Shown: one piece after another, positions 44,607 through 56,900 of the stretch
How positions within the stretch are numbered: the first letter of the stretch is position 1
How the letters are laid out: each line of letters starts with the position of its first letter
DNA from: Zhengitettix transpicula
Taxonomy: Eukaryota > Arthropoda > Insecta > Orthoptera > Tetrigidae
Assembly: GCA_037074705.1 (NCBI GenBank)
Contig: CM073595.1
Span: 71,720,139 to 71,784,138, forward strand
Direction: 5' to 3'
DNA: 64,000 nt
Notes under the pieces: generated by a model
Told to the model about the DNA's origin: nothing
The model's database searches: none
What the model saw: the letters and a program-made list of their open reading frames with translations, nothing else
Made by a program: the position numbers and the translations under genes

Positions 44607-44854
44607 TTTAAAATATGAAACAAATTTATGAAAATGTATTATACATATATGGAACATCTAAACTTTGACAAGAAGTATTTTATCAAAGTTTAAAATATGA
44701 AATAAGTTTATGAAAATGTATTATACATGCACAGAACATCTAATCTTTGAAGAATAAGTATTTTACCAAAATTTAAAATATGAAATAAATTTATGAAAAT
44801 GTATTATACATGCATGGAACATCTAAACTTTGCCAATAAGTATTTTACCAACAT
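44607..44854. repeat. Tandem repeat, three units of about 82 bp
   Basis: tttaaaatatgaaa recurs at 44607, 44689 and 44772. Each unit contains tttatgaaaatgtattatac, a variable catgcac/catgcat core, gaacatctaa, and tattttaycaaa. It lies just past the stop codon of the minus-strand channel gene, probably within its 3' UTR. Confidence 0.85.
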
Positions 44855-44929
44855 AGCTGCACTGCTAATGACCACTAAAATTCTCAGTCACACAACACAA
44901 ATATCCACTCTTGTGAAAAATGTCTTGTT

Positions 44930-45103
44930 TCACAAAAATGTTGACCAGTAGACCACATTTAGAATGAAAAATGAAAATGGGAAGAAAAATCTAGAAACTT
45001 TGTCTATGTATAATGCAGTTTCACGCCCATGGCAGAATGTAGTATATTGAGGAATTTGGGCAGTAATTGGACGCATTGGACTTCGTCCACATGGTTCTAG
45101 TTC
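44930..45103 (-). CDS. Channel exon 8: M3-M4 loop end and TM4
   Basis: Acceptor ttttgatgttacag, 58 codons including TGA, phase 0. It encodes [20 protein letters not shown], then [19 protein letters not shown] and [11 protein letters not shown], the typical TM4 with aromatic residues ending the protein immediately after the membrane segment. Confidence 0.9.
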   Translation of the reverse strand, partial: ELEPCGRSPMRPITAQIPQYTTFCHGRETALYIDKVSRFFFPFSFFILNVVYWSTFL

Positions 45104-48100
45104 CTGTAACATCAAAATTTGTCCCAGTTTGTAATTATTCTGAAGGCTGAAAATAGTACATTGCACATACTTGTGTATAGTATAAAAAGTGAAAATTATT
45201 TATATTATATGCTAGTTTTAAATATATTATCGATTTGAAAATTTAGTGTAGCCATAATTGAAAAAGCAACAAAGTTTTGTGTTATTCCCATTACCAATCA
45301 CTGTGCTCATCTTACCATCATTTGCTTCTCTTTTGCATAGTATTTTCCATCTCTACATCTAAGCTTCCTCCACCTTATATAACTAAGGGAAGAAGCAAAA
45401 TTTAAAACTTTCAGCATTCAAAATGCCTAATAATTTACATGTTGGTATTGATATTTTGTGAATCTTTATCTACCAATCTCCTCCAGTTTACAACTACAAA
45501 AAAATTAAATCAGGTTACAAATTTTTCTGTATACTTTTATGTTAACTTCAACATTCTCGTTTGTCTTAAGATATGCCTTGACCAATATTTTTAAATTTTA
45601 AGCTTTGCCTTGAGCATGAAAATAAACACAGAAAATTATTAACAAATAACAACTGGTAATCAAAATCATAAAAAACTGACTTTAGTTCAGTTTCAATCCA
45701 AAGTAAAACTGTACATCCTACTATGGTTCTTGTAATTTTGGCATTGTATAGAAGCAGCTTATGTAAATATACATAACAGGAATTACTTCTCTTTCTTCTT
45801 CTTATTTGAATCACAATGGATGGGATCTAATATCCACAACAGAGTAAATTAAATGCTGGGGTTATCAGAAATATCATTAAGTCTAATAATGGTAATACCC
45901 ACAAATGAGTGAAAAAGAGTTGCTGATACTCAATATATATTTCCCCAACTGACTTTAAAATATCAAGAAGTGGTAAATCAGGTTTAATTGTACTTCATTA
46001 TTTCACCTTTATAATCAACAACAACTTAAGATCTGAAACAAAACTTTTGAAACTTTCTCCCAATATTAGTAATGTAATATTGGAATGCAATAGTTAAAAA
46101 AATTGTGTTTATATATGACAAAAATACATTTGAAAGTTTTACAAATGAATCAGGTTAGTCATTATTTGAAATTTAGTGCCAATGGTGTGTTTCAGTCAAT
46201 CCACATATTTATAGAACGATCCATTGCCTGTTACGGAGAATAACCAAAAGACAAACAATAAAAATGATAGAAGTGAGATAATAGGTAGGGAATAAAGGCT
46301 ACATATAAGGTAAAAGATATGTGAAACATGCAAACAAACAAGATAGGCAGAAGCATGGGATTGTAATCTGCATATATGAACCTTTTGGATTGTTTGGGAA
46401 AACAAAAGTTTTACTGGCTTTAGGTGTAGAGTATTTAAGGTTTGCAATTGCCAAGTCTATGGTGGACTGTACTGTTGTTAGATAAAATAACTTTCTCAGT
46501 GACTGAACAAATGGGGAACAATTTATTGAAACTAAGTTCAAGCATACAGAATGTCTAGACCTACTTGAACATTGTAGCTCAATTTTTATTTTTTCTCAAT
46601 AGCACGAATGCTGATCTAGATTCTTCCATCCTTCCTATCCTTTCTTCGGTAGCCTTTGCTCCAGAAATCTCACCAAGACTAATGACCATGACATCTTCAC
46701 AATTAATAATTTCCATTGTGTCATTGTTCAATCTTATTTCCTAAGTGCCATCTCCATCTGTCACCAAGCCAAATATTCTCACACAGAACTCACTGTTTAA
46801 GGCATCTGAGCACATTTTGTCAGTGATTGAGATTCCAGAACTAATGAACTATCATTTTGGTGTTTGCGGTGTTTGATCATGTTTAATTAATTTAACCTAC
46901 TGGGTCATAAACCAAACTTTGGAATTTCCTGTAATAATTGATGTGCAGCATGTGTTTCTATTTTGTATAGTTTATATGGAATAAATATGTGAAATTTGAT
47001 CATACTGTTTGGAAGATAGTATCGTTGACCTTTAGTAGCATTTACAATAGCTCCAAAAGCACACACTGTTGCAGCGTCTGTTTTGAGCCAGGTTTTCAAG
47101 AAACTAAATAGGGTGAACTATCCATGAATTAACGTTCCTCATATAAACTGGAATATTAACAACAATGATGGTATCCAACCATTGCTGGTCTATTGTTGAG
47201 AAAGCCATTGTCAAATAAACAAATGGTTGTCAGACAGTCATAATTTTATAGAACTTATTATTAACTTTATTGTACTATTTTTTTATATTTTGTGTAACTA
47301 AAATGTTTTTTACTAGACAATTTACTTGAGGTCTGTTGTTCATTCACTGGGTATTTTTACTTAAACATTATTTTTAGTAAATTTATTTGTACCGAATCTT
47401 CAAAATGATGCAACCATTTTGTGTTTAAGAAAATACTTATCAAGACAAAGAAAAGAATTCTGTAAACCCACCTGAACGCCAAGTGTTTGCCCTATGGTGC
47501 TATTTTTGTCATTGAGATAGTATCACAAACTCATGGTTTGGAATATTTCAACATTTGGTTTAATGTCTGCATCACATTTCAACTTAGAAAAAGTTATTAA
47601 TAGATCAAATTAATAATTACGTTTTGTCCGTACACACTGTTGACTTTATCCAAATTGAATAAAATATTCTTGGGCTTCTAACCGAGTGAAAAGAAACCTG
47701 AGCATATTTTATTCATTATTTACACCAAGAAAAACTGTATTATTTTTTGTACCATTTATTTTTGTCATTATTGTACATTGGCACGTAATCAGCAAACTTT
47801 TAACACAAGGTGTGCACACAATCAACACTGACAATTGGTGCTGTCACACTTCCAAAAATAAATAACTTCTTTTCTTCAACTATTGAATTTTATGTAACTT
47901 AATTTGCTCTTATTGGACGTTGCATAAATATTACTGTCATATCACACTGTTCAAAATGTGCATTAATTGCCATTTTAATTAGTAAGATAAATCTTAGAAT
48001 TTCTTTGTTTATTTTGTGGTTGCTGTCTGATAACCACTTTGAGCCTTAAACCATTTCAGTTGGATTCCAATGATCTTTCCAAGTGTTTTTTGGGCTGAAA

Positions 48101-51005
48101 TGGCCTGAGACAAAAACTTCTTGGGATTATAAAAATTTTATAACAATTAAAACAACTAAAAATATTTATTGAACAGACAGCAGTGTGTTAACAGTCTAAT
48201 AACTCCATAACTTTAGAAATCGCTGACATATAACAATGTGTACTTGTCATGACTCATTTGGATGCTGCTTTATGACTTTGTCATTTTACATGAGTAGATC
48301 TTGGTAAATGTGCACAAATATTCCCAGCAAATAATTTTAAAAATGACAGTGAATCAATTTAATTTTACTTTAACATGAAGTTCCTAAATATTTTTATTTG
48401 AAATAATGTTAGAAACCTACCCGATTGTCCATTATTTCAATATAATAATAGTAGTTAACTAACTACCAGTAATTTGTCTTGTATTAATGGTCTAGCATAT
48501 ATAAAAACATTGTTGTTTCTGGGTATGATTAACTGTGGAATATATTTATGGATTAAATATATTCGTTCTCTAATACATTCTATACTACATTGCCAGAGAA
48601 ATTTACCAATTTTTAAGTAATTCAATTGCAATTATTTTCTAGATTATACCTTACATTAATCATACTAATTTCTGTTAAATATTTGTTCTACTTCACTTGT
48701 AAGGATATTAGTGTTCTTGGTGATTCACAATACACATACCTCACCAATATTTTGAAGGTCACTGGCTTGATTATTGGCTGGATACCCTGAATCCTGATTG
48801 AAGTTTTCCTCTATCACTCCTGGGATATTCTGCAATTGTATCATACATCACATCATATCTTCCTAATGTCTGTTCAACATTAGGCCCTGTACTCTTCAAT
48901 AATTTATTCAGTCTTAGTTAATAAATTATAAACAAGCATTGATTGTATAGCTATAATGGAATGAAATTGTGAATTACTCTACTAATTAAAATAATGTTTT
49001 TCTAATTTTATGGGAATATTTTTAATAACAAACATTTGTCTTATATCTCATATATAGTCCCTAATATCACAAAACATACATTGCTGAAATCTAAGTATTC
49101 AATAAATTGTTTCACTCCAAAGGTGGGTGTAGTAAATTTTCAGAAAAAGCTTATCTACCTAACTAGACTAAAAATATTTTAAGAAATTCTTTATTAAAGC
49201 CAGTGAAGTAGTTATTTATGTATAATTTATTTTTATTTTTGGTATGCATATTATAGAATCCTCAGGTAATTTTGTAAATATCTTCACTCTTTTGAGCTAT
49301 CCAGTTTCTTTACATTTTAGTACAGGTTCACTTTTCAAACATCTCTTCAAAATCCACCATACGTTGCAAAAATATTTTTACTTCAGTAGAGAAGAATAAA
49401 ATATTTTATTGAAATGAAAATGATTTTGATATCACGTTTCTTTCTGTTTGGGTTAAATATTTCTTATAAATTCTACTCATGTATATACAAAGGATATATG
49501 TACAAAATATAAATTTTTACAAAATAATTGTAATTAACAACTTACTGTTTAAATTATCATCTACTCTAGCATTTTGAATAAGATATGTGAAGTTACTAAG
49601 AGTATTGTACAGAAAATTTAAGCTTCAGAAGCTCATGTTTGAGGGAAAAGTGCATTGCTAAAAAACATAGTGCTGTTAATAAAATAATTTAGTAATCATG
49701 ACCATCACTGGAAGCTATATACATAATTTATTTACAATTCTTGTACTTAGATTGAAAAGTTTTTTAAATTACCTTGAAGTCATCCAATGCATTTGGTATG
49801 TCTTCCTCTGAATATCCTTTCATTGCTTTAGTAGCAACTGGACCCATATAATTATTAACTACAGCAAATTCCATGAGTGACAGAAATACAAACACTGAAC
49901 ATGAGGACATCCATACATCTATTGCTTTCACATAAGATACCGGTGGTAAGGACTGTTGACTTTGTGTGTTCTGAGTTGCTGAAAACATGAACAAACAGCA
50001 TTCAAATATACTTTTTCTTGAACTTTTTAAATTATAATTAAGTCAGTGAATGACTTGGATAAGGCAATCAATCCAATTAAAATTAGATGACACTTGGCTG
50101 TTATATCACAAGGGGTGTGACCTTGAATCCACCCATGCTTAAAATGAAGGGCAGGAAAAGCAACATTTCGTGAAGAAATTATCAGTCATTCCATTGTCTA
50201 TAGTAGAAAAATTTATAAGAGGGTGGAAGGAAGGAATGATCCTATGTTTTGAACAATATAAATTCTGTTTGTCTTCAAGGAAGAGTTAAGAATCACAGCT
50301 AAGTGCAAGAGTTTAAATACTCCTTAATAAAACAAACCTACTGTATTCAGCTTATTCTCGTTCCCTGAAGACGAATAGAGTTTATACTGTTCGAAATGTC
50401 AGATCATTCCTTCTTCCACCCTCTCATAATTTTTTCTACTATAGACTATGGAACACCTGATAATTTATTCACTAAATATTTCAGCACCATTGTCAATAAA
50501 CTTCAAAACCAGAATTATGAAAAAATTGCAGAGTATTCTATGGTTTACACTGAGCTGCATACAAAGTCCAATTGCCACCATTTGTCGTGTGGCAGCAGTA
50601 CACTCATCCATGAGGAAATCTCAAGTGCCCTCTTACTTTAATTACACTGTAGATGATTTATAAACTTAAAAATATTATTTAAAAGTATTCTTGTAATATA
50701 ACAATCTTATTCATATGTGAATTATACTTAATTCATTTCAAAGTACTTTTCTTAAGCTAAGAATTAATAAAAAATTATTGTACCTAATGTTAGGAGAGAT
50801 GTTACCCCTAGAGTTACTCTTGCAGGAATAGCTTCTGGTTTTATCCAAAATGATATCCATGACATAACAACAATGAGAGCAGAAGGAATGTATGTATGAA
50901 ACAAATGGTATCCAAGACGCCTCCGTAAGTTGAACACAACAACCAGGCATGTGAAATTGCCTGGAAAACACATTGACATACCCGTTATATGGACATAAAA
51001 ATATG

Positions 51006-51040
<35 letters not shown>

Positions 51041-53895
51041 TAAAAATGTAGGTAACAAATGTCTTATTCAAATAAATGGTGAAAAAATCAGAGTTATCAA
51101 TTACTAAAGTTATTTTTCTGAAAATATAATATATACAATCTTTAGATTGGTTATGTATTTGGGTGTTTATATAATAACCAATCTAAAGATTATGCTTTAT
51201 ATTAGGCAGGAAATTAACAAATCATTACCTGTAGAGTAAGGTATGGTGCAGTCTCCTGTATAATTGTTGGATATATCAAGTTGGGGAAGTTCTATTTCAG
51301 GATTCACTACAAGAGGATCTGTAGTGTTCCAAATAAATACTAGGTCATGAACTGTGTGAGACACTGAAAATGATAATTGCTTTTATGAGTATTATATTCA
51401 ATTTATAAAGATAGCTCCTGATTTTTTTTTTGTAAATCAACAAATATTTTTCCAATCAAATTGTGTATTCTTACCATTATAACTATAAGTACTTCCTAAA
51501 ATAATTTTAAAAATCTATATAAAATTGAAATAAGGGATTAAATTCAGATTGTGGTAATTACTATTATATATATAACACATTTAGATAGGAAAACGAGACA
51601 GCAAAGTTGACACCTGAAATCAACAGTTGGTCCAGTCTGGCAGAGGTGAGAGAATACTACACATTTTTGAGGAGTTGAGCCTCCTTCAGCGGCACACAGT
51701 TCAGACATACTCTCTTGACGAAGGGGGCTCAGGCACTAGAAAATTTGTAATATTATCTCACCTCTGCTGGACTGGACCAACTGTTGATTTCAGGTAAGTT
51801 GACTTTGCTGTCTGTCTTTCTAAATGTGTTGTTAAATTTGACGTTGTCACATTTTCCTTAAGTGTTGTGTGTGTATATATATATATATATAGACACACAT
51901 ACATAAGAAAATACAAGTGTAAAGTCTGCAAAGAAAGCTTTTAAAACAGTGCTTAAAAGATTGTTCGGGGCTACATGGATGGACAAAATAAGGAGCAAGA
52001 GTGTTAAAGAAGATTGAAGGAGATTGTGTGGATGGACAACCAGTAAAGAAAATATCAGGAAGGAGAAAAGTAATGGAATATTGTGAAAAGATGATGAAAG
52101 AAGTTAAGTTGGCATTACTAAATAAAAAATAGTTTGTTCCATATCCGGTAAGAACTTGTAAGAGACAAAAAATATGTCACATAATTAGAAATGTTGAATG
52201 CATTAACTACTTTTATATGATGAGTTCAGGTTTAAATATCTATGTAGTGTCAATGTATTATGTTTAACACATATAGTCCTGAAATAATTTAACTTTGATA
52301 GAATTTTTTTAAAATATCTTTTGTTTCAATCCAGTTGCATAGCTTGCAGCACACTTAATTTAGTTTAGTTTTTTATTCATCCACTACATCATACTTAATG
52401 ATATGGGACACAATCACATTAACTCAAACAGTGTGCAGATTTATGCACAAAACATCTGATTACTTAGAAATAGGCAGGAGTCATAAAAATTATGTTCAAA
52501 ATGGATGTGCATAATTATGAACACTAGGACTGAAATATTCTTATTTAACATTACTGTTTCATTTTTATTTTATACTGCCATTTAAATTAACTTATTCAAT
52601 GAAATTAGTACTTCATGGTTTTATCATTGACATAAAAATATTAATCATAAAATATTACTGAACTTACAACTTTCAATCATCATGGAGCATACTTGCGTAT
52701 CATGAGGATATGATTCAAATTTCATAGCACATGAAAGGACCAATGTGAGTCTGAAATATAGCAAAATCTGTTACAGCATTCAATATTATTTATTGCAATG
52801 AAATTTGATGGAGTTCCATATATATTTATGAGTGCTGAAAATCATATGAAATAATCTGATACATATAAGCTTAACTGTGAAATATTTAAATTTTTTTGGA
52901 AAAATTTAAGAACAATATTTTAAATTTCCCAATTTTAATATAATTGTTCTTGATACTATAATATTATTATACCATGTCATAATATATTTTAAATAAAAAA
53001 TAAAAGTTTTTTTTATTGCAGCTACAACATACATGCATTGTAGTTGAAAAAACTATTAATTCATACTTGGCAGCCATATGGAGATGACCTACTAATTACT
53101 GAAGATGGGAATAATACCTCCTGAAAATTGTTCCAATAAACCAACGTTGTGTAAGCCATACTACAGTTAAGTCATGTTGTTTACTATCCTAGTGAAGTTG
53201 CCTTACATGTAAATGTTTGTATGAATGTGCATATAGCTACATTATGAGACTTCTTCAGTTAGTCCCCTTTTATCCTTGCCAAGGAGCTACAGTTTTATTA
53301 CTTAGGACATCTTGTTAAATAAAATATCTTTAAACCTTCATCACATATTGTTAAGAAGTTATTAAGTTGAACACAGAGAATTAATTAAATAATACTAATT
53401 CAATGCAAATAAAAAACTGAACTATTTTAATATTACAGCCTTAATGTTTTTATTCATATGAGAAAAAAGTGTAATTTTTTTTAACAAAATATTAAATGTA
53501 TTGTACAAATATAACAATAAGAAATTAACTATTACTTTGACATGTAGAGCAGAGTTTTATCATGGTACAGCCACAGATAATGATTGGGAATGCTCATTTC
53601 ATGGAATGTAACCTTTTTAGCATTCTTGAAAAAGCAATCTGGCCTCCATATATCATGCAACCATTCAACATCAAGTATTCGGTACTCCTCACTCATATAC
53701 TCTGGCAGACGAAGACGAGGATCCCTCCAGCTTTGTGCCAAGAAGATGTCTGCAACATATGTCTGTATGCACAGAAATATTAGTAGTCTTCAAAATCACT
53801 GAATTAATAATAATAAAGTATCTAGTACAATATTATATATGCTATGATTACTAAGTGTAGCATGTGCTTTTCGAAATGTTTGTTTGTCCTTCATA

Positions 53896-53959
<64 letters not shown>

Positions 53960-56900
53960 GATGAAAATGTACCTATATCTAATAAATTTATGAAAATTTA
54001 TTTTACAAATAAGATTATCTGTATATCAATAACTTGAGTTACATTAAAATAATAGCATAAATATAATAACCTAAAAATAGAATTTTATATAATATTGATA
54101 TTATGGACTTATGAATCCTAAACTTGGGTATAATTCAATGAAAATAAGAATTGTGTCATCATCATGTGCATGAGTAAAAATGTTACAGGAATATGACACA
54201 ATACTAAATTTGTGACATGTGTTGCATTAAATTTCCAATCTCATACTCATACTGGAATATACTTTCCATTTTTATACGAGATTAGCGACTTGTTACACGA
54301 CATGGTACTTTTGAGCATTGTGTTTACTGGAAAATTGCTGAAAAATAATTGATTTCTAGAAAAATGTTTCGAGATTAAATTTTGAATTGCCTCAATTCAG
54401 TTTGCTTGAATAATTTTGAAATGTTTGTAATATCATTAATTGATTGGTTACATCTTAATCTTAGTATGTACTACTACTACTACTACTCTATGGCTCTACA
54501 GCCCTCTCAAAGATTGCTTCCCTTTAGAAAGATAACTGCCACATTACCCCTAGTTATTCCTTGGTTGTAATATTATTGCATAGGTCTACTTAATTCATTA
54601 TAATATAATACATCTTCTTTTTTTTACATTTGTCTGTAGGACTGTTTGAACATATGCAACTCTCAGTTTTTCATCTATCCATGGATAGAAAAACGTCTAT
54701 TTGTATAAATAATACATTTTATGTGCATGTTTGTATCTAGTTTTAATAATTTATTAATCTGATAAAATTGTGCAAAATTTGTTTGGACTCATATATAATG
54801 GGAGGGTTTTTATAGAATCAGATTTTAGAAACAGTTCAACTATTTCTGAAAAATGGACATTGTAGTATAACAGTATATATGAAACATAACTTTTGTGTAT
54901 TTCCTCAAAATCTTTGCTCCATTTTATGCAGAATCATGAAATTTTCCTTTTGTGATATGTGCAACAATATTTGGAGTTCATATTAGAAAATTACCTGATT
55001 ATTAATATCAAAATGCATATTTTATATTATATTATTTAGGTTATTAAATATGTATATATACACGTTTGTGTACTAAATGCAAGTCGCGGAAAGAAATGTG
55101 GAGCAAGTCACGTTGAAAAAGAGGAGAAAAAATTTATACTGATATTAACGGAATGGGACTGGGCATAACACTTTGCCAGGCAGGTAATTAATTGTGGGTA
55201 GTAAGTTGTATTAATAAGGACAAATCTAAGGGTTGAAAAAGATTTAAATCGTGGTTTTTCCAGTCCTCGTGAGAAATTTTGTTTGTGAATGTTTACGAAG
55301 GAGCTTAACGCACCGTTCCGTATACTTAGAAATTCGTTGGGGAACGTGTTTGTATTGTTATTGGCGGTTATCGGCGAAGCCCGGTCCTGGGAGGGGTCGG
55401 GGATTAGGTGACTGAGGGGCTTCTTACCATGGACTCCTCGTTGATGGAGTCGAGCGACAGCACCGTCACATGGAAGTAGACAACGGTGGGTTGGCCCTGC
55501 ACTTTGGGGGCCCGGTTCTTGTCGTAGTGCTTTGGGTTGATGGGCAGTATGTCCCTGAGGGACAAACTGGTCTCTGGAGGCATCGTAGGCGACGGGACTG
55601 CCTCCTGCAGCTCCACCACGCGGCTGGCACTGCACACCGAAACCGCAACGAAAGTTACATTAGTTCTTATGCATCTTACCGATTTTTAATAAATAGAGCT
55701 TTCCTTTTCGGAAGTAAAAACGAGAAAAAGTAAGTATGAACATTGGTGAGCTTTAGGGCTGGTTTGAACCACGTATGACTACAGAATATCAGATGATATT
55801 GTAAATTCTATGCATTAAATACGTACAAAATGTTTTTTTTAAGTGTCCCAAACGTAGGTTTTATTCATTTCTTTATTTTCTTGGAATTTTTTCTCACCTT
55901 TACATATGCACATCATTTGGATTCCCGTTATAAATGTCGAGCTGTTATTATTCCTGCATCCATCTACCGGTTCATATTATTATTTGAGGCGTCACATAAC
56001 AGAAACCCCAAAATGAATAATCTAACTAAATATTGTCAGCATTGATGTTTCCACCGGTTCACAAACTAGAACATTTGATAGTAAAAGATCGAATATTCAA
56101 TGTGACGCTGCTGAAATTATTCATTTATATAATACCTGCCTAGTTACTTCCACTTGTTTCTTTCTTTGAATACGATAGTATAAAAACAACGTCCCATTAC
56201 CAATTTACGTTTTTGAATACTAATGATAGTCGGGATTTCCATTGTCTCAGAATTAGTAATCAAAGAAGAACATGCAAAGGAAATGCTAAACAGATGCTGG
56301 ACGATGATTTGTTATACTTCGCGTATAATTCAGGATTCTAAAATTTGTTCATTAATGGCTTCGCCGAGCAAAAGAATTAAGGCGAAAGATGTATAAAATT
56401 TGAGTCGCTGCACGAAGCGATTTGAACCAAATAGGAAATTCAGTCAAGAAAATAAGATGAAGATTAGCAGCGTCAATGCTGCCATAAATTCGGCTCCATT
56501 TCAGCCCATACTGACATAGAATTTCTCATATAAATAATTGGATGCTTATCTCAGTAGAAATATAGTTAAAACATTCGTGCAAATACGAACAAAAAACAAA
56601 GAACACATTTCGAGAAAAATAAAGAGAGCAGTTATAATCGAAATATCTTAAGTATTTAACATTAGTATTATGACTATTAATGGACGGAGCACAGAGCAAA
56701 ACAGAGGAATCTCCATGGAAGAAATAAAGTAAAACGTTGGTAAATGTATAACTAAGAGCAGAAATCAACGCCTACTCTAGGGACCGGCAACCCGGACATT
56801 TGTCCAGGTGCCAAAATTTAGGGACGCCATTAAGTAAGAGAAAAATATAGATGTTTTAAATATCCGATTAATAGAAAATCTCTCATATCTATGAAATTAA

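Larger units (their letters stand above)
39579..44929. other. Tail-to-tail interval between PPIP5K and the channel gene
   Basis: AT-rich DNA with no coding exon recognised. A strong AATAAA followed by GT-rich sequence at 43512-43517 could serve a long PPIP5K 3' UTR. A family 1 repeat (44160-44415) and an 82-bp tandem repeat (44607-44854) lie near the channel end. Confidence 0.6.

Noticed and set aside
44607..44854. CRISPR-like array
   Set aside because: The units are contiguous tandem copies without unique spacers, in animal DNA.
45566..47099. Several minus-strand open frames of 60-80 codons in channel intron 7
   Set aside because: No splice sites in phase with exons 7 or 8, and no channel-like or other familiar motif.
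55108..55635. 175-codon minus-strand open frame over channel exon 2
   Set aside because: It overlaps exon 2 in a different frame; the frame encoding the Cys-loop receptor N-terminus is the one that joins exons 1 and 3 in phase.
55470..55733. Plus-strand open frame opposite exon 2
   Set aside because: Antisense shadow of a GC-rich exon; no family resemblance.
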